From Phycisphaeraceae bacterium (GTDB lineage: Bacteria > Planctomycetota > Phycisphaerae > Phycisphaerales > Phycisphaeraceae), in assembly GCA_020851465.1 (NCBI GenBank), contig JADZCR010000001.1, positions 1 through 64,000 of the forward strand: a stretch of DNA of 64,000 nucleotides, given 5' to 3'. The notes under the pieces were generated by a model. It saw only the letters and a list, made by a program, of their open reading frames with translations. It searched no databases and was not told where the DNA came from. The translations under genes were made by a program, and so were the position numbers. Positions 53,386-60,881 of the stretch are shown piece after piece. Each line of letters starts with the position of its first letter. Position 1 is the stretch's first letter.

Positions 53386-54879
53386 ATGCGTAAGAACATC
53401 GTGCTGGCGGTCGGAGTCTCTGCGTTATTCACAGGGTCGGCTTTGGCGCAGAGCGATGTCGAGTCGCTCCGGCAGGAGGTCGCACAGCTACGAGCTGCCA
53501 ATGAGGAGATGCGGCAGCAGATCGACACCCTGATGGCGGATAAGGACCATCAATGGCTGGACCAGCGCCGTGCTGTGGAAGTCAAAGCACTGGTGAAGGA
53601 AGTGCTTGCCGATGCCGACACCCGCGCCAGCCTCGCTGACAGCGGGATTACCGCCGGGCACAACAGCGCGGGCTTTTTCCTCGCCAGTGAAGACGGCGCG
53701 TTTCTGCTACGTACTTCCGGGTTTCTGCAAATACGGTACGTCGCAGCCTTCCGCGAGTCGTCATCCGTGACCCCAGCGGGTTTTGATACCGGCGAAAACG
53801 GACTCCAGATGCGGCGCGTCAAGCTGGCGTTCGAGGGACATGTCGCCAGCCCGAAAGTGCAATACAAAATCCAGTTCGATGTCGATCGCAACACGTCAAC
53901 CATCGGCACGCAGGACCTGTGGATCGCCTATTCGCCGGTGGAGGAGTTTCGAGTGCTTGGAGGACGATTCGCGGATCGCTTTGCGCGTGAAGCGATGATG
54001 AGCGGGAAAAATCTCCAGGCTGCTGATCGCACCGCTGTCGCGCAAATCTGGGCCGGCGGCGATGATTACGTAGAGGGCATCGCTGCTGAGTGGAAGATCG
54101 GCGACAACATCATCTGGTCCGGGTCCATCAACGACGGCCTCAACTCAGGAACACCCAACGCGACCGGCGCAACTTCCGGATTTCAAACTGGCGGGCACGA
54201 TTTCCAGAATGACGCCACCGACTTTGCCCTGACCTCGCGGATCGAGCTGGCACTGATGGGTGACTTCAAGAACAGCTCTGATGCGGAAGCCTGGAGCAGT
54301 TCGCCGGACCCGCAGGTTTTTCTCGGCGCAGCGATTCATTACGAGCTGGGTGAAACCGGCGACCGCCAGCGTGCCGCGTCATTCACTGTAACGCCGACGG
54401 GAGCGGCTGCGACCACCATCACCTACGACAGCTTCATTCAGTGGACCGCCGATGCGCTGGTGAAATTTCAGGGCCTGAGCGTGATGGGTGCGGTTTACGG
54501 CTGGCATATCCAGGATGCCGTCGTCCTGCCGGGCGGTGCGCTGCCGGCCGGCGACACGGGAACACTCGATCAATACGCAGCCACCATCCAGGCGGGCTAC
54601 TTCGTGATTCCCGACAAGCTCGAGCCTTTCGTGCGCTATGAATGGATCACCGTCGATGACGCGCTGGCTGCCAATGATCTGCACGCGCTGACAACCGGAT
54701 TCAACTACTTCCTGCGCAAACATGCGACCAAGTTCACGCTCGATGCGGTCTGGGCGATGAGCAATATCAACTCCGTCAACACTCTGGGAGTCGGCATCAG
54801 CGGCACCGGCCTGCTGCCTGATGCCTCCGGCGAGGACGATCAAGTCGTCATCAGAGGACAGGTGCAGTTGATCTTCTGA
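53386..54879 (+). CDS. Outer-membrane porin (phosphate-selective porin O/P-like)
   Basis: A 497-residue exported protein. A signal peptide covers residues 1-23 (ending SALAQ). A short coiled coil (about 26-55, VESLRQEVAQLRAANEEM) would lie in the periplasm and help trimerise. From about 95 the sequence alternates polar and hydrophobic residues in strands typical of porin O/P barrels (LQIRYVAAF, MRRVKLAFEGHV, YKIQFDVDRNTS) and ends with a strand terminating in Phe (IRGQVQLIF), the usual outer-membrane insertion signal. AGGAA before 53386 decides the start. Following ric in the same direction, it may admit nitrate/nitrite or phosphate. Confidence 0.86.
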   Translation: MRKNIVLAVGVSALFTGSALAQSDVESLRQEVAQLRAANEEMRQQIDTLMADKDHQWLDQRRAVEVKALVKEVLADADTRASLADSGITAGHNSAGFFLASEDGAFLLRTSGFLQIRYVAAFRESSSVTPAGFDTGENGLQMRRVKLAFEGHVASPKVQYKIQFDVDRNTSTIGTQDLWIAYSPVEEFRVLGGRFADRFAREAMMSGKNLQAADRTAVAQIWAGGDDYVEGIAAEWKIGDNIIWSGSINDGLNSGTPNATGATSGFQTGGHDFQNDATDFALTSRIELALMGDFKNSSDAEAWSSSPDPQVFLGAAIHYELGETGDRQRAASFTVTPTGAAATTITYDSFIQWTADALVKFQGLSVMGAVYGWHIQDAVVLPGGALPAGDTGTLDQYAATIQAGYFVIPDKLEPFVRYEWITVDDALAANDLHALTTGFNYFLRKHATKFTLDAVWAMSNINSVNTLGVGISGTGLLPDASGEDDQVVIRGQVQLIF

Positions 54880-54907
54880 TCGTGATAAAAATCACTGCTC
54901 GACAGGC

Positions 54908-55555
54908 TCAAGGCGAGAGACGTTCGAGTCGCCAGGTACGATCGGACTCCAGGCGATAGCGCAGCCGATCGTGCAGACGACTCGGACGACCCTGCCAGAA
55001 CTCGATCAAATGCGGCAACACGCGGTAGCCGCCCCAGAACGGCGGCAGCGGGACGACACCCGATTGCCCGTACTTCTTTTCCACTTCTCGAAACTGTTTC
55101 TTGAGAACTTCATGCGACTCGAGCACTTCACTTTGATGTGACGCCCACGCACCGAGCTGACTGTCGCGCGGTCGCGAGTGGAAGTATTCCTCCGACTCCT
55201 GCTGTGTGGTCTGCTCCACCGTGCCTTCGATGCGTATCTGCCGGGCCAGCTCCAGCCAGAGAAAAGTCAACGCCACCTTTGGATTGGCGGCCATTTCGCA
55301 TCCCTTGGCACTCTGGCGATTGGTGTAGAAAACAAACCCGCGCGGCTCCACCGCCTTGAGCAGCACCACACGAGAAGCCGGCGAACCATCCGCCTTGATC
55401 GTCGATAAAGTCATCGCGTTGGGTTCGAGAACCTTGGCCTTGATCGCCTGTGTGAACCACTTCTCGAATTGCGAGATCGGGTCGGAATCAAAATCACGCT
55501 CGCGCAGGTCTCCCAGCGCGAGAGTGTAAGCGCGACGTAGGTGAGCCAGAATCAT
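54908..55555 (-). CDS. pdxH: Pyridoxamine 5'-phosphate oxidase
   Basis: A 215-residue flavoprotein of full family length. Segments: AMTLSTIKADGSPASRVVLLKAV with FMN contacts, GFVFYTNRQSAKGCEMAANP, and RQIRIEGTVEQ, then the C-terminal FWGGYRVLPHLIEFWQGRPS and the final WRLERLSP. It oxidises pyridoxamine or pyridoxine 5'-phosphate to PLP using oxygen. ATG at 55555 is chosen; TTG at 55564 is in frame. It is convergent with the porin gene (28 bases). It supplies PLP for enzymes such as the DegT aminotransferases; a link to the nitrogen-oxide genes is not evident. Confidence 0.94.
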   Translation of the reverse strand: MILAHLRRAYTLALGDLRERDFDSDPISQFEKWFTQAIKAKVLEPNAMTLSTIKADGSPASRVVLLKAVEPRGFVFYTNRQSAKGCEMAANPKVALTFLWLELARQIRIEGTVEQTTQQESEEYFHSRPRDSQLGAWASHQSEVLESHEVLKKQFREVEKKYGQSGVVPLPPFWGGYRVLPHLIEFWQGRPSRLHDRLRYRLESDRTWRLERLSP

Positions 55556-55678
55556 CAACGGCAATTCTCCGTGACATTGTTCCAGATGCAGCCGTTGCGG
55601 CTCCTCACTCCAGCTATCCGCCGAAGCGGATCGGCTGAAGCCTGCCGTAAGGCTGACACTGAACGAATCGCCGTCAGA

Positions 55679-57451
55679 TTATCGCGAAGCAGCCGGCGCA
55701 CACCAGCGACCCACAGTGACCACGGGGCGGCCGGCTGTGACTGCCGCGGAGTCGTTGGTTTCCCGGAACGTCGGCGGCTCATAGGTCCAGCCCTCTTTGA
55801 GACGGCGTTCTTCCTGACGAAGTTTATGGAGGATAAACCGGCCGGCCAATGGTGCGATGATTCGTGCCTTGATTCCGGTCTCTCGATACAAGTCGTTCAG
55901 CACCGCACCGAGTCGCGCTTTCAGAGCTGCATTGCCGGCAAACCACTGCCTGGCTGCCCAGAGCACGCCCGCATAAGACGTCGCCAGCTCCCTGCCTTCC
56001 CAGCGGAACCGATCACGAACGCGGGGGTTCGGGTGGTTTCGATGGCGTTTCCATCCCCGCAGGGTCGTCCTCGCAACGCGGGCAACGCTTGGACCATTGA
56101 CTTCAAAGTCGCGGGTGAATGCGCGGATGAGAAATTCCGTCTCCATCCCCGCGGGAATGCCGGGGTGTCGGAAATTAAAGCGCAACTGGCCGTGTGTGTC
56201 AGCAACGTCATTGCATTCCGGATCGGTCAGCGAACCGTTGGCTTTGTGTTCCGCAAAAAGCGGCGTGCCCGGAATCGGCGTGTAAAGCATGAACTGATGA
56301 AACTCGGTGTCGTGCTTGACTGCGTATGCGATCGCATCGTCGATATTGTCGGGGGTGTGGTTTTCCATACCGACGATGCTTGAGCCGAGCACGCGGACGC
56401 CGTTGTCCTGTAGTTCGCGTACCAGCGTCATGGTGTCAGCGCCGCTGAGCTTGGCGTACTGGGAGTCCTCCCCTTCGAGGCCCATCCAGACCCAGGAAAT
56501 TCCCAGGCTGATGAGTTGCTCCATGGAGTAGGAGCGCAGGACGTTGGCGGAGCTGAAGACGTAGAGCGACCAGGCTTTGCCATTGGCTTCCATCAATTCG
56601 AGCAGGCGTAGCGCGCGTTTGCGATGAAGGAGAAAGTTTTCATCCATCACGAAAAAGGAGCGGACTTTCATGTCGCGTTCAAGATCGACCATGACCTGAT
56701 AAAGCTCATCACCGGTCTCGAAGAAGTTGAGGAACTTTCCTTTGCCGCCGAACATCGCCGAGGTCGCGCAGAAGTTGCAACCGACGGGGCAGCCGACGGA
56801 GGGGATGAGGGTGGCCGCGGTGTCTCCGGGTTTTTCACCCAGGGCGATTCCCATGCTGCGTGCGCCCAGGCCGGAAATGATGCGAGGATGCTTCAGCGGC
56901 TGCTCGTCATCCTCGCCCAGGTAGCGTCGAAACCAACTGACACCCTCGCCGCGGACGATATGGTCCGCGTCGATCCGGGCGTGCAGTTTGGGAAGATTGG
57001 CGACGTGACCGCCGACGACGATCTGCGCGTCGGGCTGAATCTCGCGGATGAGGCGGCACATTTCCTTCACCTTGCCGACATTGGGAATGATGGCCCCGAT
57101 GCCGATCACGTCATAGCGGTTGCGCTTAATCTCCTCGATGAACTGCTCACGAGGCGCAAAATCCAGCAGCGTGCAGGGTGCGGAAATGTTGGCTTGAATC
57201 AGCATCAGGCCCCACGAGCGGTGAAACATCCGCAGGGAGAAAGGCCCCTGAACCCGCGTGACCTGATTGTGATACAGCTCCATCGGATTGATGGAGCGAC
57301 TGCCGTAGTCATCATCCTGCGCGTAAGGCCCGAACACGCTGCAAAGCAGCACACGCGCTTCACTGCCCAGAGGATGACGCGGCCCTGTCGGCGAAAGATC
57401 AAGTGCCCGTTGGCCCGTAACGGGCGGCATAACCGGTGCTGTCTGCAACAT
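55679..57451 (-). CDS. B12-binding domain radical SAM protein (second)
   Basis: A 590-residue protein. A cobalamin-binding-like domain spans about residues 30-200 (VVGGHVANLPKLHARIDADH), and the radical SAM domain about 210-430 has Cys221/Cys225/Cys228 in SVGCPVGCNFC. A helical C-terminal region (about 440-570) is typical of the lipid-modifying or methylating B12 radical SAM proteins. It differs clearly from the protein at 45144 (longer N- and C-termini). It lies between pdxH and the hemerythrin gene on the minus strand. The substrate is unknown; no partner tailoring genes are seen. Confidence 0.88.
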   Translation of the reverse strand: MLQTAPVMPPVTGQRALDLSPTGPRHPLGSEARVLLCSVFGPYAQDDDYGSRSINPMELYHNQVTRVQGPFSLRMFHRSWGLMLIQANISAPCTLLDFAPREQFIEEIKRNRYDVIGIGAIIPNVGKVKEMCRLIREIQPDAQIVVGGHVANLPKLHARIDADHIVRGEGVSWFRRYLGEDDEQPLKHPRIISGLGARSMGIALGEKPGDTAATLIPSVGCPVGCNFCATSAMFGGKGKFLNFFETGDELYQVMVDLERDMKVRSFFVMDENFLLHRKRALRLLELMEANGKAWSLYVFSSANVLRSYSMEQLISLGISWVWMGLEGEDSQYAKLSGADTMTLVRELQDNGVRVLGSSIVGMENHTPDNIDDAIAYAVKHDTEFHQFMLYTPIPGTPLFAEHKANGSLTDPECNDVADTHGQLRFNFRHPGIPAGMETEFLIRAFTRDFEVNGPSVARVARTTLRGWKRHRNHPNPRVRDRFRWEGRELATSYAGVLWAARQWFAGNAALKARLGAVLNDLYRETGIKARIIAPLAGRFILHKLRQEERRLKEGWTYEPPTFRETNDSAAVTAGRPVVTVGRWCAPAASR

Positions 57452-57614
57452 GGTGTTTTCGATTCGTAACAGAGGGAGGGAAACAGGGGCGGCTCCGACT
57501 CGTCATCAACCCTGTCAACGGCTGATGATCCGGCATGAACCGCGGAATCAGGATTGAAGCCCGGAGCAGAGAGAAACTGCTGCTGCTCCGAGCTTCAACC
57601 TGCACAACTAAAGG

Positions 57615-58274
57615 TCACGGTTTTGACTGGGAAGGTTTGGATGCCAGTGGGTCCAGTGTGTTTTTGGGAAGATTCAATCCAACGGGCTTTTGACCGGGAT
57701 CGAGTCCGCGACGCTGCGCCATTTCCCGACCCACCGCAGCGATGTCCGACGGGGACAGCACTTCCGAAGCGGTGGGAAAGACCACGCGGTCTTCGTAGGC
57801 GATATGACGCTCGTAAATCGTCACCAGTGATTCGAGCAATTCCTCCAGCCGCGCTGTCTGTGCGGCTGAGATGGTTCCATCCGCCAGCCACCGCCGGCCA
57901 AGCTCGTCCACTTCATCATGCAGACGAACCGCCATCGCGTGATCCGCTTCGAGCCTGGCCATCTCGGCGAGCATGGCAGCGACCCGGTCGTCACGCAGGG
58001 ACCTCATCCGTGGAAAAAGGGACGACTCCTCATCGGCGGTGTGACGCGGCGCAGCAGTCGAAAAATAGCGCAACGCCACCTCAAGGGCCTCGCGATGGGA
58101 AGCGTCGAGCGGCCCGCCATGTGATTCACGGCAGACACGCTGGAGAATGCCCAAAAATCGCTCGATCCGCCGGTGACAATCGCTCAGCAGAGCCATTGGC
58201 TGATCGAATCCACTCTGATGCGGGCCGTTGAGACTGATTGGCAATTGAACCTCCACGGGCGGGCAGTTCAGCAC
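57615..58274 (-). CDS. Hemerythrin-like HHE cation-binding domain protein
   Basis: A 219-residue protein with a hemerythrin-type four-helix bundle at about residues 25-165: His34 in LLSDCHRRIERFL, His78 and Glu82 in RHTADEESSLFPRM, EADHAMAVRLHDEVDEL, and YERHIAYEDRVVFP. A flexible N-terminus and a Pro/Ser/Lys-rich C-terminal tail (about 185-219) flank it. It may bind O2 or NO, or act like Ric without its N-terminal domain. It is divergent from the second rrf2 gene across an 116-base gap. Confidence 0.86.
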   Translation of the reverse strand: MLNCPPVEVQLPISLNGPHQSGFDQPMALLSDCHRRIERFLGILQRVCRESHGGPLDASHREALEVALRYFSTAAPRHTADEESSLFPRMRSLRDDRVAAMLAEMARLEADHAMAVRLHDEVDELGRRWLADGTISAAQTARLEELLESLVTIYERHIAYEDRVVFPTASEVLSPSDIAAVGREMAQRRGLDPGQKPVGLNLPKNTLDPLASKPSQSKP

Positions 58275-58322
58275 AGCGTAACCCCGGAGAGGCGGTCATG
58301 CACCGCGCATGATTTTTTGCTC

Positions 58323-58351
58323 TTGTCAGTCACGGTATCGGCTGGTACACT
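58323..58351 (+). promoter_or_regulatory. Promoter of the second rrf2 gene
   Basis: TTGTCA (58323-58328, 5/6 match) is followed after 17 bases by TACACT (58346-58351, 4/6 match). The start of transcription would be near 58358, just before operator B. Confidence 0.55.
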
Positions 58352-58367
58352 CCCAGTCAAGATATGA

Positions 58368-58381
58368 GGATATTTTTATCC
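58368..58381 (+). promoter_or_regulatory. Candidate operator B of the nitrogen-oxide regulon (rrf2 leader)
   Basis: GGATATTTTTATCC is a perfect dyad, GGATA-N4-TATCC. It lies about 10 bases after the expected transcription start and 9 bases before the TTG start of the Rrf2 protein, a position fit for autorepression. It is the reference copy for sites A, C and D. Confidence 0.6.
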
Positions 58382-58390
58382 GTTGTGAGG

Positions 58391-58855
58391 TTGCGACTGA
58401 TATCAAAAAGCGCCGAATACGCAGTCCGGGCATTGATTTGCCTCTCACGGAATCCCGATCATCCGTTGACATCACAACGGTTGGCGGCGGCGGCGGCGGT
58501 GTCGCCGACTTATCTCAAAAAAGTTCTGCACCAACTCGGTCGAGCGCGACTCGTTCAAGGACGACGCGGAGCCGGCGGCGGTTTTGTGCTCGGCGTTCCC
58601 GCCCACAAATTAACGGTCCAGGCTGTCGTTCACGCAGTGGACAACGGCCACGTGCGCGCTCAGCGGCCGCCGAGACAGTCCGGCTGTGTTCACGCAGCGG
58701 GTACCTGTCATCGCCCTATTGCGGAGCTTTTTGCGCGAATTCAAAACCTGCTCGCGGAAACGACGATCGCGGATTTGACGCCGCCGGGTCCGGTCCCCTT
58801 GCAGCCCGCACAGATCGGGACTGTGATCAGAGGAGGATGTGCAGTTGACCGTTAG
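58391..58855 (+). CDS. Rrf2 family transcriptional regulator (NsrR-like candidate)
   Basis: A 154-residue regulator. From TTG 58391 the protein begins MRLISKSAEYAVRAL, the exact family pattern, so this start is preferred over ATG 58364, which would put operator B inside the coding region. The winged helix (about 1-72) includes AAAAVSPTYLKKVLHQL and the GRRGAGGGF wing. Cys99 and Cys106 (CVHAAGTC) in the C-terminal part could bind an iron-sulfur cluster; NsrR uses three Cys with a similar short spacing. It probably senses NO or iron-sulfur status and controls the nnrS, ric and cytochrome promoters. It is upstream of the cytochrome gene by 268 bases. Confidence 0.88.
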   Translation: MRLISKSAEYAVRALICLSRNPDHPLTSQRLAAAAAVSPTYLKKVLHQLGRARLVQGRRGAGGGFVLGVPAHKLTVQAVVHAVDNGHVRAQRPPRQSGCVHAAGTCHRPIAELFARIQNLLAETTIADLTPPGPVPLQPAQIGTVIRGGCAVDR

Positions 58856-59039
58856 TGCTTCGGGATGTTTCGCCCGTGAGGGTGAGTATGGCTGCTTCGC
58901 AGGCGATGAGTTGCGAAGCCCGATCTCTGTTGTGATGACGAAATCACGAAGCACTGGAAATCGAGCACGCCGGCCAAACTCAAAAAGTGCGGCTTTGAAG
59001 CCTCCGGGCAGACGTTGTGGAAAACTTTCGTTTAACTAT

Positions 59040-59068
59040 TTGACAAACAACTCCGTGTCGCCGATAAA
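59040..59068 (+). promoter_or_regulatory. Promoter of the cytochrome/molybdoenzyme genes
   Basis: A perfect -35 TTGACA (59040-59045) is followed after 17 bases by GATAAA (59063-59068, 4/6 to TATAAT). The rest of the 268-base gap from 58856 shows no gene. Confidence 0.6.
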
Positions 59069-59076
59069 TAGATATA

Positions 59077-59092
59077 GTGATCTTTTTATCAC
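59077..59092 (+). promoter_or_regulatory. Candidate operator C of the nitrogen-oxide regulon (cytochrome promoter)
   Basis: GTGATCTTTTTATCAC is a dyad with 5-base arms. Its inner 14 bases match GGATATTTTTATCC at 11 positions. It covers the expected transcription start just after the -10 box, 31 bases before the ATG. Confidence 0.55.
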
Positions 59093-59123
59093 CTAAACCG
59101 AGGCGGCATCACGAGGCGCTCCG

Positions 59124-60836
59124 ATGAAACACCTCAACCGATTCACCGTCCCTGTGTCCGTTCGCAACCAAGCCCTCTCCCCGTGGCTGGGAGTGCTCAC
59201 CGCCGCCGCCGTCGCCGTTTCGGCTTCGTGTGATTCGGCGGGGCCTGGGCAGAGCGGCTCAACAGCCGGTACACCGACAGCAACCCCTTCCGCTTCCGTG
59301 GTCCCGGCGGCACCTCCCACGACGCAGGCTGCCGCCGCGGACGCACGGACGATTTTCGCCGCCAACTGCGCGAGTTGTCACGGCACCGAAGGCAAGGGTG
59401 ACGGGCCTGCTGCCTACCTCGTTTACCCCAAGCCGCGAAACTTCACGACTGGCTCTTTCCGGTTCAAGTCCACTCCCACTGACCAGCCCCCCACCGCTGA
59501 CGATCTGCGACGGATCATCAAGGGCGGTATCCAGCGGACCGCCATGCCGTCCTTCGCCGGCACTCTCACGGATGAACAGATCGACATGGTCGGCCAGTAC
59601 GTCGTCTCGCTGGGCCCCAAGCACGAGGGTTCCGATCCTCTCACACCATTGAAAGTTCCCGACGCTCCCACGCTGGATCAATCCCTGGCTCAACAGGGCA
59701 AGCTGATTTATCAGAGCATCGGTTGCGCGGTCTGCCACGGCGAGACGGGCAAGGGTGACGGCCCATCGTCGAACACGCTGGCTGACACCGACGGCTATCC
59801 GCTGCCGGCGGCTGACTTCACAATGGGTGTGTACAAGAGCGGCTCGACGCCGGGCGATCTCTACCGGGCGGTATATCTGGGTGTACCAGGCACACCGATG
59901 CCCGCGTTCGGAGAAAGCTTCAAGTCCCTGCCGAAGATCGAAGGAGTCAACCCGCAGACCGATGCGACGTGGGCACTGGTGGCGTTTCTCAAGAGTCTGG
60001 AAACCCCGCGTGAAGAAACCGGTGTCTCTCCCGGCGCGGTCATCACCGCAACGGCTGCTTCCGATGCGGAAATGCTGAAAAACCCACTGCATGCCGGATG
60101 GGAAAAGGTCAAGCCTGTTGCAGCCACTCTTCAGCCGCTGTGGCAGCGGCGCTCGTTCGCTCGCTCCATCGAGGTGCGGGCGGTGCAGGTGGGCGATCAG
60201 ATCGCGTTTCGTCTGGATTGGCCGGACACCACCGTGGATACGGTGGCGGGCGTGAACAGCTTCGCCGATGCCGGGGCATTGATGTTCAGCCTCAGCGACG
60301 GCATTCCGCCGCTGACGATGGGTGCGGGCTTCCGTGCGGGTGATGTCGAAGCTCTGGTGAACATCTGGCAGTGGAAGGCGAGCCGTCAGCTCAACGCTGA
60401 CGAGTCGCGCCTGCACGATACGGTGAAGGCCGATGTGCATCCGCCTGCTGACATGTACATGTTCAAGAAAGGTGACCCTGTAAAGGGTCCGATCACTGAA
60501 CACGACAAGACCTACATCACCGCATGGGGCGCAGGCAATCCGAATGCCGACCCGGCTCTGCAACTGCGGCCGGTGATCGAGTCCAACGCTGCGGGCTTCG
60601 GTTCGTTGACGCAGCAGCCCGTGGGTGAGCAGAACGTCGAAGGCGCAGCGAAGTGGCGTGACGGCCGCTGGTGCGTCCTGATGTCGCGGACGCTCAAGCC
60701 CGCCAACAAGACCGACGTGAATTTTGTGCGATCCACACGTGTTCCGGTCGCCTTTGCGGTCTGGGATGGTCACTCCGGTGACCGTAACGGGACCAAACTT
60801 ATTTCAGGGTGGTACTGGCTGGAAATCAAGCCGTAA
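59124..60836 (+). CDS. Di-haem cytochrome c fused to ethylbenzene-dehydrogenase-type haem b domain
   Basis: A 570-residue exported protein. A signal or lipoprotein-like N-terminus with Cys36 is followed by an Ala/Pro/Thr linker. Haem c site 1 is CASCH at 82-86 with a likely axial Met141; site 2 is CAVCH at 201-205 with Met259. From about 330 to 570 the sequence fits the EB_dh domain (RSIEVRAVQVGDQIAFRLDW, then a C-terminal SGWYWLEIKP), the haem b subunit of type II DMSO reductase enzymes. It would pass electrons to or from the molybdoenzyme encoded 45 bases downstream. The fusion of two cytochrome c domains to EB_dh replaces the separate gamma subunit of known enzymes. Operator C and a good promoter precede it. 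Confidence 0.88.
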   Translation: MKHLNRFTVPVSVRNQALSPWLGVLTAAAVAVSASCDSAGPGQSGSTAGTPTATPSASVVPAAPPTTQAAAADARTIFAANCASCHGTEGKGDGPAAYLVYPKPRNFTTGSFRFKSTPTDQPPTADDLRRIIKGGIQRTAMPSFAGTLTDEQIDMVGQYVVSLGPKHEGSDPLTPLKVPDAPTLDQSLAQQGKLIYQSIGCAVCHGETGKGDGPSSNTLADTDGYPLPAADFTMGVYKSGSTPGDLYRAVYLGVPGTPMPAFGESFKSLPKIEGVNPQTDATWALVAFLKSLETPREETGVSPGAVITATAASDAEMLKNPLHAGWEKVKPVAATLQPLWQRRSFARSIEVRAVQVGDQIAFRLDWPDTTVDTVAGVNSFADAGALMFSLSDGIPPLTMGAGFRAGDVEALVNIWQWKASRQLNADESRLHDTVKADVHPPADMYMFKKGDPVKGPITEHDKTYITAWGAGNPNADPALQLRPVIESNAAGFGSLTQQPVGEQNVEGAAKWRDGRWCVLMSRTLKPANKTDVNFVRSTRVPVAFAVWDGHSGDRNGTKLISGWYWLEIKP

Positions 60837-60881
60837 TCGTCTGGGAACCAATCATTCGGACGCAGGAGCAGGACCAAAGCC

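Noticed and set aside
59259..60773. Minus-strand open frame of about 500 codons opposite the cytochrome gene
   Set aside because: Composition typical of antisense of GC-rich coding DNA; the plus strand carries two CxxCH sites and the EB_dh domain.
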